From Planktosalinus lacus (lineage in GTDB: Bacteria > Bacteroidota > Bacteroidia > Flavobacteriales > Flavobacteriaceae), in the NCBI RefSeq assembly GCF_014640155.1, contig NZ_BMGK01000002.1, positions 72,589-136,588 on the forward strand: a DNA stretch of 64,000 nucleotides, written 5' to 3'. The notes under the pieces are model-generated. The model saw only the letters and a program-made list of their open reading frames with translations. It did no database searches and was not told where the DNA came from. Positions 18,896 to 29,286 of this stretch are shown piece after piece. Position 1 is the first letter of the stretch. Each line of letters opens with the position of its first letter. The translations under genes and the position numbers were made by a program.

Positions 18896-19444
18896 TTAAA
18901 AGTTAAGGTTTGGAACTGCTTTTTCAGTTTCATTTTTAATATCAAAAAATTCCCTTTGTGAATGATTTGCTGCTTTGGCAATAAACATAGACGGGAATTG
19001 TTCAATCATAATATTGTAATTTCTCACACTTCCATTGTAATAACGACGTGCGCGCTGTAAATCATTTTCAACCACTGCAAGTTCTTTCTGCAGCTCTAAA
19101 AAGTTCTGATTGGCTTTCAGTTCGGGATAGTTTTCCACTACCACAAAAAGTTTTCCCAAAGCTTTTGAAAGCCCTACCTCTGCTGCTTCTTGCTCTTTTA
19201 CCTCTGTGGCTTCCATACCTCTGGTGCGCAATTGTGTAATGCTTTCAAATAGATTTTTCTCATGGGCAGCATAGCCTTGTACCACTTTTACAATATTGGG
19301 AATTAAATCATGGCGTTTTTGCAGTTGTACATCTATTCCGCTCCAGGCTTCATTAACCATAGTGCGCAACCTGATGAGGCTGTTATAAATATATACACAA
19401 TAAACAATAACAAGGATGACAAGTGAAATAACGACTAAGGTCAT
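18896..19444 (-). CDS. LemA family protein
   Basis: Single N-terminal transmembrane helix (about 2-22, LVVISLVILVIVYCVYIYNS) followed by a helical-bundle domain with LemA signatures. These include RTMVNEAWSGIDVQLQKRHD, LIPNIVKVVQGYAAHE, ENYPELKANQNFLELQ and ARRYYNGSVRNYN. The 182-residue length is normal. Upstream partner of the DUF2207 gene. The cellular role of LemA proteins is not known. Confidence 0.93.
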   Translation of the reverse strand: MTLVVISLVILVIVYCVYIYNSLIRLRTMVNEAWSGIDVQLQKRHDLIPNIVKVVQGYAAHEKNLFESITQLRTRGMEATEVKEQEAAEVGLSKALGKLFVVVENYPELKANQNFLELQKELAVVENDLQRARRYYNGSVRNYNIMIEQFPSMFIAKAANHSQREFFDIKNETEKAVPNLNF

Positions 19445-19639
19445 AAGATTGAATTAAAGTTAAAAAACTGTTTAAAGGTATCTATTTTTTGAAAACGGCA
19501 CTAAAATATAGTAAGCTTAATTAAATAACAACTTTCCTTATACTCATTCACAACTTTTGTGTATAAAAAATCAGAAATCAAGGTTTTGAGGAATATGGTT
19601 TTCTGTTTTTAGTCTAAAACAAATTCGTCCATAAACAAA

Positions 19640-19672
19640 ACATCCCATTAAGATTGATTCCTAATGGGATGT
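19640..19672 (-). terminator. Intrinsic terminator downstream of aconitase
   Basis: CATCCCATTA and TAATGGGATG arms (11-bp stem with flanking A/T) around an 11-12-base loop. On the minus strand the stem is followed by TTTTGTTTAT. It lies about 30 bp beyond the aconitase stop. Confidence 0.65.
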
Positions 19673-19704
19673 ATTTTTATTTTGATGTATATAAAACGAT
19701 CTAT

Positions 19705-21972
19705 CTACTTTGCATTTTCTTTTTTAATCAAATTAAGTGCAGAACCTTCCTTATACCACTCTATTTGAGCATTGTTATAAGTATGGTTTGCTTTGATCGT
19801 GTCAGTACTTCCATCCTTGTGAACCAATTCAATGGTTAATTGTTTTTCAGGAGCAAAATCTTTTAAGTCCACAAAGTTGAACGTATCATCTTCCTGAATC
19901 AAATCATAATCAGCTTCATTAGCAAAAGTTAATCCCAGCATTCCTTGTTTCTTCAAGTTGGTTTCATGGATTCGTGCAAACGACTTTACCAAAACCACTT
20001 TGACTCCCAGGTGACGAGGCTGCATAGCTGCATGTTCTCTTGATGAACCCTCTCCGTAGTTATGGTCACCCACTACGACAGTTGGAATACCGGCTTTTTT
20101 ATATTCTCGTTGGACATCGGGCACTCCACCATATTCTCCACTTAACTGGCTTTTTACAAAATTTGTTTTTTTGTTGAAAGCATTCACCGCGCCAATCAAA
20201 GTATTGTTAGCAATATTGTCAAGGTGACCTCTGTAACGCAACCAAGGACCTGCCATAGAAATGTGGTCTGTGGTACATTTGCCAAATGCTTTAATTAAAA
20301 GCTTGGCATTTGTAAGGTTGCCTCCATCCCAAGGTTCAAAAGGGTCTAACAATTGCAAGCGCTCTGAAGTTGGGCTTACTTTTACTTCGACGCTTCTTCC
20401 GTTTTCGGTTGGAGCGAGATAACCACTTTCTTTAACTTCAAAACCAAGAGGTGGCAATTCCAATCCTTTAGGTATTTCCAATTTCACTTCTTCTCCATCT
20501 TCATTAATTAGAGTATCATTCATAGGGTCAAAATCCAGTCTACCTGAAATAGCAATTGCTGCCACCATTTCTGGCGAACCTACAAAAGCATGAGTGTTTG
20601 GATTTCCATCTGCACGTTTTGAAAAGTTTCGGTTAAAGGAATGTACAATAGTGTTTTTCTCGTCACCTTTCACATCACTCCTATCCCATTGACCAATACA
20701 AGGTCCACAGGCATTGGTGAAAATTGTAGCGTCAAGGTCCTCAAAAATCTTTAAAATACCATCGCGCTCTGCGGTGTATCTGATTTGTTCAGAACCCGGA
20801 TTGATACCAAAGTCTGACTTGGGTTTTAATTTTTTATCTACTGCCTGTTTTGCAATTGAAGAGGCACGGGTTAAATCTTCGTAGGAACTATTTGTACATG
20901 ATCCAATCAAGCCCCAATCAACTTTTATAGGCCAGCCGTTTTCTTTGGCTTTTTGACCCAATTGACCAACAGGTGTTGCCAAATCGGGTGTAAAAGGACC
21001 ATTGAGATGTGGTCTTAATTCTGAAAGGTTGATTTCAATCACCTGGTCAAAATATTGCTCCGGTTTTGCATAGACTTCAGGGTCACCGGTTAAATGACTT
21101 TTAACTTTATTGGCTTCATCTGCAATATCATTTCGGTCTGTTGCTCTCAGGAAGCGCTCCATCGAATCGTCATAACCAAAAGTTGAAGTGGTGGCTCCAA
21201 TTTCTGCACCCATATTACAAATGGTTCCTTTACCGGTACAGGAAAGATTCTTAGCCCCTTCTCCAAAATATTCAAGAATAGCACCTGTACCTCCTTTAAC
21301 AGTGAGGATTCCCGCCACCTTAAGTATAACATCTTTAGAAGCTGTCCATCCATTGAGTTCGCCGGTGAGCTTCACTCCAATAAGTTTTGGAAACTTCAAC
21401 TCCCATGGCATTCCGGCCATAACATCTACAGCATCGGCTCCTCCAACGCCCACAGCAACCATTCCCAAGCCTCCTGCATTTACTGTGTGCGAATCTGTTC
21501 CAATCATCATTCCACCCGGAAATGCATAATTTTCCAGCACAACCTGGTGAATAATTCCTGCACCGGGCTTCCAAAACCCAATTCCATATTTATTTGAAAC
21601 CGATTCCAGAAAGTCAAAAACTTCCTTACTGGTATCATTGGCACGTTTTAAATCTTCTGTAGCGCCCGATTTTGCCTGGATAAGGTGGTCGCAATGCACC
21701 GTGGTGGGCACAGCAACGTTGTCTCTTCCGGCTTGCATAAACTGTAGTAAGGCCATTTGTGCAGTTGCATCCTGACAAGCAATTCTGTCTGGGGCAAAGT
21801 CAACGTAATCTTTTCCACGGGTAAACGCTTTTGTAGGCGTACCATCCCAGAGGTGAGAATACAATATTTTTTCAGTAAGTGTAAGCGGTTTTCCTACAAT
21901 TTCACGTGCTTTATTTACACGCTTATCCATAGTAGCATACACTTTTTTAATCATGTCGATATCAAAGGCCAT
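19705..21972 (-). CDS. acn: Aconitate hydratase, mitochondrial type
   Basis: 4Fe-4S enzyme isomerising citrate to isocitrate in the TCA cycle. Cluster-ligand regions are [10 protein letters not shown] and [11 protein letters not shown]; the swivel domain at the C-terminus has [15 protein letters not shown] with the catalytic Ser. The 755-residue length and N-terminal [17 protein letters not shown] match the mitochondrial-type aconitases of Bacteroidota rather than AcnB. It complements the fumarase at the window start but is not linked to it. It appears monocistronic, with a terminator downstream and a -7 box upstream. Confidence 0.96.
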   Translation of the reverse strand: MAFDIDMIKKVYATMDKRVNKAREIVGKPLTLTEKILYSHLWDGTPTKAFTRGKDYVDFAPDRIACQDATAQMALLQFMQAGRDNVAVPTTVHCDHLIQAKSGATEDLKRANDTSKEVFDFLESVSNKYGIGFWKPGAGIIHQVVLENYAFPGGMMIGTDSHTVNAGGLGMVAVGVGGADAVDVMAGMPWELKFPKLIGVKLTGELNGWTASKDVILKVAGILTVKGGTGAILEYFGEGAKNLSCTGKGTICNMGAEIGATTSTFGYDDSMERFLRATDRNDIADEANKVKSHLTGDPEVYAKPEQYFDQVIEINLSELRPHLNGPFTPDLATPVGQLGQKAKENGWPIKVDWGLIGSCTNSSYEDLTRASSIAKQAVDKKLKPKSDFGINPGSEQIRYTAERDGILKIFEDLDATIFTNACGPCIGQWDRSDVKGDEKNTIVHSFNRNFSKRADGNPNTHAFVGSPEMVAAIAISGRLDFDPMNDTLINEDGEEVKLEIPKGLELPPLGFEVKESGYLAPTENGRSVEVKVSPTSERLQLLDPFEPWDGGNLTNAKLLIKAFGKCTTDHISMAGPWLRYRGHLDNIANNTLIGAVNAFNKKTNFVKSQLSGEYGGVPDVQREYKKAGIPTVVVGDHNYGEGSSREHAAMQPRHLGVKVVLVKSFARIHETNLKKQGMLGLTFANEADYDLIQEDDTFNFVDLKDFAPEKQLTIELVHKDGSTDTIKANHTYNNAQIEWYKEGSALNLIKKENAK

Positions 21973-22041
21973 AGTCGTATTGTTAATTGTTAAAAATAAA
22001 TTTTGAGTGCTTATGAAATTTGGTTTTCAAAACAATGCTTG

Positions 22042-22049
22042 CAAATTTA
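22042..22049 (-). promoter_or_regulatory. -7 promoter box for aconitase
   Basis: Minus-strand TAAATTTG, a perfect TAnnTTTG, about 70 bases before the aconitase ATG. This leaves a leader of about 60 bases. No confident -33 element. Confidence 0.45.
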
Positions 22050-22184
22050 CAAAAAAGCAATCACTTTTAAAAATCATTAAAGAAAATGATGATTTAATGA
22101 ATTATTTTTAATATAACTTAATTTTACATAAATATAATTGCAAATAAATTAAGTTTTGGTAGATTATTTTACCAAGTTATTAAT

Positions 22185-23327
22185 CTATACCTTAGGGAGT
22201 CGCTTCTTAAAGATGGGTCTATCACGTAAATCCATCATTGGTTTTTCATAAATCCGATAAAGAATTAGTGATAAAAAAATTGTCAACAGCAAATAAACTA
22301 GTACAAAAACCAGTTTATCATCAGTATTAAGACTTTCAATGGGTCTGAAATACCTCATAAGTTGAAGTATGATAGAATAATGTAACAGATACATACTATA
22401 AGATATCAGGCTTATAACAGTAATCGGTTTTAAAAAGAGCTTTGGTGCCGATTTCCATTGAGATAAAAAAGGCAGTGAACAAGCAATACATAATGAGCAA
22501 AACGGTAAATAAACTACATTCCACAAAAAGGGATAATCTTGAATAATCAAGTTTTTATAACCAATGATATAATGAAAAAGTATAAAAGCAAAAAACCCGA
22601 TGAGCAACAACAATCCTTTATTAGATTTCCATGTTTTTGGTTTCATCAAAGAAATATAGGCTGCAAGCACTCCATAATAAATAGCATCAATGCGAAACAA
22701 TACGACAGCTTTAAGATTGATATTCCAATAAGTCATATCGCTTAAAGGTGTCAACTGATTGTAAACAAGTTTTGTTCCTGTAAAAAAGCCAATTATAAGG
22801 AATGTAATAATCAGAAACACTTTTTCTTTAGACACTTTCCATTTAAATATCATTGCCAAATAGAACAAGAAAGGACAAATAATGTAAGCAAACTCTTCTA
22901 TCGGTAAACTCCAGGATTCTGTAAAAAAGAGGTCCATTCCTTCCACCGCATTTTGAAGAAAGAAAAAATACTTCCATAATGTTTCAGGGTATTCTCTTCC
23001 AAAATATGCAGCAATGGCAATATTGATGAGTAATACCAGATAATAATTAGGTAATGTGCGAAACCAGCGACGAATGAGAAAATAATTGAGGTCTTTGGTA
23101 ACAAATTCGTCTTTAGTAAAAATCCTAAACAGAATTCTTCCAATCAAAAAGCCACTTAAAACAAAAAAGATTTCAACACCCATCACACCCATCAACCTTA
23201 AAAGGTCAACAAAACTCCCTTTTGCTTCCGGAAAAATCCAAAGGGCATGTGAAAAAACGACAAACAAAATTGCTGCCGCCCGCATCACGTCAAGACCAAA
23301 AATGCGTTGTTGATATTCTATATTCAC
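22185..23327 (-). CDS. Acyltransferase 3 family membrane protein (OafA/YrhL-like)
   Basis: Polytopic acyltransferase that modifies surface or secreted glycans. It opens with RIFGLDVMRAAAILFVVFSHA, the family's first helix with the catalytic His, and has about ten hydrophobic helices over 380 residues. A conserved RR pair occurs in IRRWFRTLPNYYLVLL. No SGNH domain is attached. It is isolated from polysaccharide genes, so its acceptor cannot be assigned. Confidence 0.88.
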   Translation of the reverse strand: MNIEYQQRIFGLDVMRAAAILFVVFSHALWIFPEAKGSFVDLLRLMGVMGVEIFFVLSGFLIGRILFRIFTKDEFVTKDLNYFLIRRWFRTLPNYYLVLLINIAIAAYFGREYPETLWKYFFFLQNAVEGMDLFFTESWSLPIEEFAYIICPFLFYLAMIFKWKVSKEKVFLIITFLIIGFFTGTKLVYNQLTPLSDMTYWNINLKAVVLFRIDAIYYGVLAAYISLMKPKTWKSNKGLLLLIGFFAFILFHYIIGYKNLIIQDYPFLWNVVYLPFCSLCIACSLPFLSQWKSAPKLFLKPITVISLISYSMYLLHYSIILQLMRYFRPIESLNTDDKLVFVLVYLLLTIFLSLILYRIYEKPMMDLRDRPIFKKRLPKV

Positions 23328-23401
23328 TAACTCAGCTTTTGCTTAAAAGCGAATATAGCCAAAAAGTTTAAAGAACTATTTTATTTGAAATGGGAAAAAT
23401 A

Positions 23402-24355
23402 TTAAAGTAAATTTTGAATAATATCCTCTATACTTAACCCTTCAGCTTCAGCTTTGTAGTTTTTAATCATTCGGTGTCGCAAAATGCCTGTAGCAACTTC
23501 CTGAACATCTGAACTATCTGGTGAGTACTTCCCGTTAAGAGCGGCATTCGCTTTTGCTGCAAGTATTAAATTTTGAGAAGCTCTTGGTCCTGCACCCCAA
23601 TCGATATAATTTTTAACAATATCAGGTGCCTGCTCCGAAGCTGGTCGTGTTTTTCCAACCAGTTGAACTGCATATTCTATTACATTGTCTGCCACAGGAA
23701 TTCTTCTTATCAAATGCTGAAAATCTATGATTTCCTGAGCAATAAAAAGGGGATTTACAGTATGAACTTCATCTGATGTGGTTGCCTTCACGATATCTAC
23801 CTCTTCAGTAAATGAAGGATAGTCGAGGTTGATTGCAAACATAAAGCGGTCAAGTTGGGCTTCCGGTAATGGATAGGTTCCTTCCTGTTCAATTGGGTTT
23901 TGTGTAGCCAAAACAAAATAGGGTAAACTCATTTTGTAATGCTGCCCAGCGATGGTTACAGCACGCTCTTGCATAGCCTCCAATAAAGCTGCCTGAGTTT
24001 TAGGAGGGGTTCTGTTTATTTCATCTGCAAGGATTATGTTAGCGAAAATGGGGCCTTTTATAAATTTAAATTGCCTGTTTTCGTTTAGAATTTCAGAACC
24101 TAAAATATCACTTGGCATTAAATCGGGCGTGAATTGAATTCTCTTAAAATCTAATCCCAAAGCCTGGGCTAATGTATTGACCAATAGTGTTTTTGCTAAT
24201 CCGGGTACACCAATCAAAAGTGCATGACCCCCAGAAAAAATTGATAACAATACTTGTTTTACCACCTCATCTTGCCCAATGATTATTTTAGAAATCTCGT
24301 TCTTTAAATCTTTATGTTTTTTTACAAGTTGTTCTACTGCTGCTACATCAGACAT
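23402..24355 (-). CDS. MoxR-family AAA+ ATPase
   Basis: AAA+ chaperone-like ATPase. Walker A GVPGLAKT, Walker B IILADEINRTPPKTQAALL, sensor 1 LATQNPIEQEGTYPLPEAQLDRF, and the C-terminal lid with GASPRASQNL-like WGAGPRASQNLILAAK. The start chosen is the ATG at 24355 (MSDVAAVEQLVKK), which fits the family; the frame is open further upstream to 24388. MoxR proteins usually sit beside DUF58 and VWA genes, but here the partner is the upstream SurA-like foldase operon (about 65-bp gap), so cotranscription with envelope chaperones is likely. Confidence 0.92.
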   Translation of the reverse strand: MSDVAAVEQLVKKHKDLKNEISKIIIGQDEVVKQVLLSIFSGGHALLIGVPGLAKTLLVNTLAQALGLDFKRIQFTPDLMPSDILGSEILNENRQFKFIKGPIFANIILADEINRTPPKTQAALLEAMQERAVTIAGQHYKMSLPYFVLATQNPIEQEGTYPLPEAQLDRFMFAINLDYPSFTEEVDIVKATTSDEVHTVNPLFIAQEIIDFQHLIRRIPVADNVIEYAVQLVGKTRPASEQAPDIVKNYIDWGAGPRASQNLILAAKANAALNGKYSPDSSDVQEVATGILRHRMIKNYKAEAEGLSIEDIIQNLL

Positions 24356-24420
24356 AATAATATTTTTGTTTTTTATTGAGTGAATCAAGTTAAAATGTGG
24401 CTAAACGATACTCAAGTTAT

Positions 24421-25881
24421 TTATTTTTGTAACCAGTTGCTGGCAAAATTACAATGTGAGTAATCCTCACTGATATTAACGTACGTCTCATTTATTTTTG
24501 CCTCTTGCCAATCTTCTATTGCTTTGATTCGCTTTTCATTCAAAGCCAGTTCTTTTATCTTTTCATAATCTTTTGAAAAATCTGCTTGGTGCTCTTCAAA
24601 CCTATTAGTTACGGTGAGAATTTTAAATCGTTTTCTTCCGGTTCGGTCTTCATCTACATAGACTGGAGAAACTTCTCCGTCTTTAAGGTTATATACCTGT
24701 GCACTTAGTGAAGGCTCCATTTTTGTAAGTTCAAATCTGGTATCACTGGTAACAGGATTCACTAACTGACCACCATTGTTTCTGGTTTCTTTTTCGTCAG
24801 ATTCAGATCGGGCTGCTTCAGCGAAAGAAAGCTCACCATTGACTATCTTTTCTCTTAAATTATCGATTTTTTCCCGTGCTTTTTGAATGGTAGCCTCATT
24901 CACACGTGGAATTTTTAAAACATGTCTAACATCGCGTTCCTGACCTCTAACTTTTTCGACATAAACGATGTGAAAACCAAACTCAGTTTCAAATGGCTCA
25001 CTTACTTCTCCCTCTCTTAAAGCAAAAGCAACATCTTTAAATTCTTTAACAAAGGGACTGTTTCTGTTTAAACTTATAAGTCCTCCTCTGGATGCAGCAC
25101 CGGGTTCATCTGAATAAAGAACCACTTTTGTAGTAAAGCTACTTCCGTTTTCTACCACATCTCTACGGTGCTCATTGAGTTCATCAATAACCCGTTGCTT
25201 GGCTTCTGCAGTCAATTCTGGTTCAATTACAATTTGAGCTACTTCAAGTTCTGTTCCAAAAACGGGCAGGTCCTCCTTAGGGATATTATGGAAAAAAGTG
25301 CGTACTTCTTCAGGGGTTACTTCAACATTTTCATAGACTTTTTCCTGCATCATGGCCGCAAGTTGATTGGCTTTATTTATTTCAAACAGCTCTCTTCTCA
25401 ACTCTGCCATTGAGTTTTTTCTATAGTATTGAAACACTTTTTCTTCAGAACCCAATTGACTGATCATATAATCAATTTGCTGATCTAATCTACTGTTGAT
25501 CTCTGCTTCAGAAACCACAATACTGTCCTGAATGGCGTGGTGTGCATACAACTTGTCTTCAAGAAGTTTTCCCAATAGCTCACAACGTGATATTTCATCA
25601 ATGGAAATGCTTTGTTGCTGAAGCTCGAGATATGTTTTATCGATGTCACTTTCTAAAACAATATAATCACCCACTACTCCAATCACTCCATCCACTTTAA
25701 ATCTTTTTTGAGTTTGAACTGTGTCAATTTTTACAGAATCAACCTGGGCATCTATATTGCTTGTCTCATCTATTATTAATGTGTCTTGAGCTGAAATTGA
25801 TATACTCAAAAAGAACAATATCAACAAAGCAATGGCAGGCTTGTTATTTATAAATTTCAAATTTTTTAGTTTTAATTGCAT
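24421..25881 (-). CDS. SurA-like periplasmic peptidyl-prolyl isomerase
   Basis: Outer-membrane protein chaperone. Signal sequence (about 15-32, ending ISISAQ), SurA N-terminal domain (GVIGVVGDYIVLESDID), and two parvulin domains. The first is near 210-310 (SRGGLISLNRNSPFVKEF, EPFETEFGFHIVYVEK) and the second near 315-420. Third gene of a run of three related foldases; its start overlaps the preceding gene by 38 bp. Likely the principal SurA here. Confidence 0.9.
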   Translation of the reverse strand: MQLKLKNLKFINNKPAIALLILFFLSISISAQDTLIIDETSNIDAQVDSVKIDTVQTQKRFKVDGVIGVVGDYIVLESDIDKTYLELQQQSISIDEISRCELLGKLLEDKLYAHHAIQDSIVVSEAEINSRLDQQIDYMISQLGSEEKVFQYYRKNSMAELRRELFEINKANQLAAMMQEKVYENVEVTPEEVRTFFHNIPKEDLPVFGTELEVAQIVIEPELTAEAKQRVIDELNEHRRDVVENGSSFTTKVVLYSDEPGAASRGGLISLNRNSPFVKEFKDVAFALREGEVSEPFETEFGFHIVYVEKVRGQERDVRHVLKIPRVNEATIQKAREKIDNLREKIVNGELSFAEAARSESDEKETRNNGGQLVNPVTSDTRFELTKMEPSLSAQVYNLKDGEVSPVYVDEDRTGRKRFKILTVTNRFEEHQADFSKDYEKIKELALNEKRIKAIEDWQEAKINETYVNISEDYSHCNFASNWLQK

Positions 25882-26689
25882 CTTGTAAAATCTCTTTTTC
25901 TAAATTTCTTATTATTTCAAGTTTTCTCCTGTTGAGAATTATTTGTTCAATTGTAGGACTCACATAAGTTAAGGGTGCATTTTCGTTCCTAAGTAACACA
26001 TCCTTAATATAAATCAAATATACTCCTAATGAGTCTTGCAATTCCAATGTATTTGATTTTTTTAACAATTCGCTGTAGTTGCTATCATTCACTACAGGAA
26101 TTTTGTCCTTTACTGTGTTTGCTTGTACCCAAACTGAATCGTTTAAAGAAAAGGTTTTAAACTGAATTTCACGTGCCATCAACTCCTTTTTATCCTCGTC
26201 ATTAAACCTAAATAATTGCTGTTTAAGTGTTGATGTACTTCTATTTTCATTACCCACATGAATGTATCTCAATTGAATAAGATCTTCATTGAGCTTAAAG
26301 TTTTCACTGTTTTGATTGTAAAAACTTTCAAGTTGATTTTGGTCTATTTCTTCATCGAGTTGCTGAGTGGCAATGATATCTAAATATCCTTTTGTGTACA
26401 AGTCTGTCTTATAATTGGCAACCAACTCGTCATACTGATTTAATTTTTCCTGCGATAAATTGAGTTTTGCCTGGTCCATCAATAACTTTTGAGTGGCCCA
26501 TTTATCAATAAATGTATTCACAACAAGCGAACTGTCTGTTTGTGATGATCCGGGGCCAACTAAATCCAGAATGTCATTTTTATATAAAAAGTGCTCTCCT
26601 ACTCTTGCAATAACCTGATCATCAGGTTGTTTTTCAAACAACTGACAAGAGCCCAGTAAAAACAAAAATAGAAAGGTGAGTTTAGTCAT
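25844..26689 (-). CDS. Foldase-like lipoprotein (degenerate SurA/PrsA type)
   Basis: Lipoprotein with lipobox LGSC (Cys14). It has a SurA N-like helical region (about 25-110: VIARVGEHFLYKNDILDLV, INKWATQKLLMDQAKLNL-like) but no convincing parvulin domain. The C-terminal half resembles a PPIase-domain relic with YVSPTIEQIILNRRKLEII. It overlaps both neighbours (8 bp and 38 bp), indicating tight coupling. Probably a membrane-tethered chaperone subunit, inferred from context. Confidence 0.75.
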   Translation of the reverse strand: MTKLTFLFLFLLGSCQLFEKQPDDQVIARVGEHFLYKNDILDLVGPGSSQTDSSLVVNTFIDKWATQKLLMDQAKLNLSQEKLNQYDELVANYKTDLYTKGYLDIIATQQLDEEIDQNQLESFYNQNSENFKLNEDLIQLRYIHVGNENRSTSTLKQQLFRFNDEDKKELMAREIQFKTFSLNDSVWVQANTVKDKIPVVNDSNYSELLKKSNTLELQDSLGVYLIYIKDVLLRNENAPLTYVSPTIEQIILNRRKLEIIRNLEKEILQDAIKTKKFEIYK

Positions 26690-28652
26690 TTAATTTTTTT
26701 ACAGCTTTTTTGTTGATCTTTACATTGTATTTTTCCCGAAGCTCCTGCATCCATTGTTCTTCAAGATGATTTTGATAATCGCTCATTACCTTGCCCCTAA
26801 TTTCGTCAAGTTTTTTATGAGTTTCGGGAAAAACCTCATCTACTTTAAAAACGATGAATTGTGAGGAATTGGTATGATCATCACTACCTATATCATAAAC
26901 CTTTGAAACACCTTCTTTAAACTCAAAATTTTCTGGTAAAACAGAGTTTCCAAGTTCAAATAAATCATATTTAAAAATCACATTGGTTTGCTCGCCTGAA
27001 TTTAAAGCTTCTTTAATTTCTTCTTCCGTTTTGTTGTTTTCCAATAGGGATTGTATTTGTGCAGCATAATCAGCATTTGCAGTGGAAGCCATCAAAGCCT
27101 TGACACGTTTGTTCCATTTGTAATTAGTTTTATTGCTTTGATAAAACTTTTCCAAACCTAAACTGTCTTCTTTTGAAGGTTCCCAAATATTTTTCTGCAT
27201 TAGTTCAAAAATCAATAAACCATCGCGATATTCAGTGATTAGATTGGCATACTCCGGGTTTTCTTGTTCCAGATGAATTTTATAAAATTCATTGAGTTTT
27301 TCTTCTTCAAACTCATCATAATAAGAAGCGAGCTGAAGCTCTTTTTGTTTAAAAATACGTGATGACTTTTGACGTTTTTCGATATAAGATGCAAAATCTG
27401 AAAAGGTATAGGCGACATCACCAATTTCAAAAATTGTTTCTTTAAGTTTTGGATGATCTTCTGTAAACTCCCATTTACGCTTCAAAACACTGTCTGTCAC
27501 AAAAGTGTTGAAAAATGCAAGTGGAGTTTCAGACTTTTTAAAGTTATATTTTTGCTTGATACGATCATTCACTGCTTTTACTACTATTTTAGAACGATCT
27601 GTATTTTTGATTCTTCTTAAAAGTTCTTCTCTTTGCTCCTCGAGTGATTCGATTGGGTGACGTTCAATTAGCTTTATAATGTGCCAGCCAAAATTGGTTT
27701 TGACAGGTTGAGAAATATCACCGGGGTTTTCAAGTGCAAAAGCGACTGTTTCAAACTCAGAAGAATTGAGCTTTCCAGACCCAAAGCGGGTTAATTTTCC
27801 ACCATTATTCTTGCTTCCGGGATCTTCAGAAAATTGTTTTGCAAGGTCACCAAAGTCTTCCCCTTGGTTGATACGGTTTAATATTTCATCGAGTCTCTTT
27901 TTAGCTTCTTCATCTGTAACATCGTTTCTTGTCGAAATCATAATGTGTGCCACTGTAATTTCATTGGGCACTGGTCGTCTGTCATTTACTTTCAAAATGT
28001 GATAACCATATTGAGTTCTTAAGATGTCTGAAACTTCTCCAACTTTGGTGTTATAGGCTACATTTTCAAAAGGGTACACCATTCCAAAACCCTTAAAATA
28101 TCCTAATGCACCGGCTCTCTCTTCGGCTTTGGGTTCCTCTGAATAAGTTCTTGCAAGTGTTTCAAAATCTTCTCCCGCTCGCGCTTTTTGTAAAATTTCA
28201 GTAATTTTTTCGTAAGCTATCAATGTGTCTTTTGGAGTGGCATCAGGCGTTACTCTAATGAGTATATGGTTTGCATTAACCTCTTCTGTTAACCTGTCAT
28301 ATGCCTCTTGAATAAGCTCTTCAGTTATTTCTTGTTGAAACAAATAATTCTGAGAAAGTTGGTTTTTATATGTGTTTAATTCTTTTTGAAACTCAGGGTT
28401 TTTATCAAGCTCCTGGTCAAAGGCTTCCTTGGTTTTTAATTTATAGTTCACAAACAAATCGAGATAGGCCTCTTTTCCTTTTTGATCCTCATCTTGAACC
28501 ATTTCAATATTCTTGTGATATACTCTTAAAAATTCATCTACTAAAACCGGCTCATCATCTAAAGTGAGAAGTACATTTTTATCTAATTGTTGAGAATAGG
28601 AAAATGTGGATATTACCAATAAAAGAAATAAGAAATACCTGTTTATTTTCAT
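26682..28652 (-). CDS. Two-parvulin-domain peptidyl-prolyl isomerase
   Basis: Periplasmic foldase of 656 residues. Signal peptide (ending STFSYSQ), helical N-terminal chaperone region, and a first parvulin domain at about 125-225 (ANHILIRVTPDATPKDT, GALGYFKGFGMVYPFENVAY). A second follows at about 230-340 (VAHIMISTRNDVTDEEAKKR, GGKLTRFGSGK, NFGWHIIKLIERHPI). A long helical C-terminal part is not recognised. First gene of the foldase operon with a good promoter just upstream. Confidence 0.9.
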   Translation of the reverse strand: MKINRYFLFLLLVISTFSYSQQLDKNVLLTLDDEPVLVDEFLRVYHKNIEMVQDEDQKGKEAYLDLFVNYKLKTKEAFDQELDKNPEFQKELNTYKNQLSQNYLFQQEITEELIQEAYDRLTEEVNANHILIRVTPDATPKDTLIAYEKITEILQKARAGEDFETLARTYSEEPKAEERAGALGYFKGFGMVYPFENVAYNTKVGEVSDILRTQYGYHILKVNDRRPVPNEITVAHIMISTRNDVTDEEAKKRLDEILNRINQGEDFGDLAKQFSEDPGSKNNGGKLTRFGSGKLNSSEFETVAFALENPGDISQPVKTNFGWHIIKLIERHPIESLEEQREELLRRIKNTDRSKIVVKAVNDRIKQKYNFKKSETPLAFFNTFVTDSVLKRKWEFTEDHPKLKETIFEIGDVAYTFSDFASYIEKRQKSSRIFKQKELQLASYYDEFEEEKLNEFYKIHLEQENPEYANLITEYRDGLLIFELMQKNIWEPSKEDSLGLEKFYQSNKTNYKWNKRVKALMASTANADYAAQIQSLLENNKTEEEIKEALNSGEQTNVIFKYDLFELGNSVLPENFEFKEGVSKVYDIGSDDHTNSSQFIVFKVDEVFPETHKKLDEIRGKVMSDYQNHLEEQWMQELREKYNVKINKKAVKKLND

Positions 28653-28677
28653 AGCGATTTAATTTTTAGAATGTTTG

Positions 28678-28707
28678 CAAAAATAGCAAAATTCGATTGT
28701 TAACCAA
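28678..28707 (-). promoter_or_regulatory. Promoter of the foldase-MoxR operon
   Basis: Minus-strand TTG (28707-28705), 19-base spacer, TATTTTTG (28685-28678): a full match to the Bacteroidota -33/-7 pattern, 26 bases before the first ATG. No envelope-stress-specific element was recognised. Confidence 0.65.
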
Positions 28708-28782
28708 GATGTATTTCATAACATATTACTAAAAAGACCTCAATTTTGATATATTTGTAAACCAACCAAAACATTAAGTAAA

Positions 28783-29241
28783 ATGAAGTACCGCATTAGT
28801 ATCACATTAAATCTGCCAAGGCAAAAAGTGATCGAACTCTTTGACAATCCTGACAACATGAAACATTGGCAAAAAGGCTTTATTAGTTTTGAACATGTTT
28901 CAGGCACACCGGGTCAAGAAGGAGCTGTTTCAAATTTAAAATACAAAATGGGAAAACGTTCTATGGAACTTGTTGAAACCATATTGAAACGTGATTTACC
29001 TGAGGAATTTCACGGAACTTACGACACAAAAGGAGTTCACAACATTCAGGAAAACTACTTTAAAGAAATTGATGAACATACAACCGAATGGATTTCTGTT
29101 ACAGAGTTCCAATTTTCAGGGTTAATGATGAAAGCCATGGGGTTTTTTATGCCTGGTGCTTTCAAAAAACAATCTTTTAAATTTATGGAAGCTTTTAAAA
29201 ACTTTGCAGAAAACGGCATTTCAGTTGCTGAAAAATCATAA
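28783..29241 (+). CDS. SRPBCC (START-like) family protein
   Basis: 152-residue single-domain protein. It begins YRISITLNLPRQKVIELFDNPDNMKHWQKG, the typical first strand, helix and tryptophan of the polyketide-cyclase/START fold, and has a C-terminal amphipathic helix. Such proteins bind hydrophobic ligands; the ligand here is unknown. No signal peptide. It abuts the next coding frame (Skp-like), so a shared transcript is possible. Confidence 0.8.
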   Translation: MKYRISITLNLPRQKVIELFDNPDNMKHWQKGFISFEHVSGTPGQEGAVSNLKYKMGKRSMELVETILKRDLPEEFHGTYDTKGVHNIQENYFKEIDEHTTEWISVTEFQFSGLMMKAMGFFMPGAFKKQSFKFMEAFKNFAENGISVAEKS

Positions 29242-29286
29242 TTGCAAAACATGAATATTTCTGTTACTTTAGCCAAAAAATTTACA

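Noticed and set aside
21188-21574. Frames on either strand inside aconitase
   Set aside because: Shadow frames of a strongly conserved enzyme; they show no domain and low-complexity composition.
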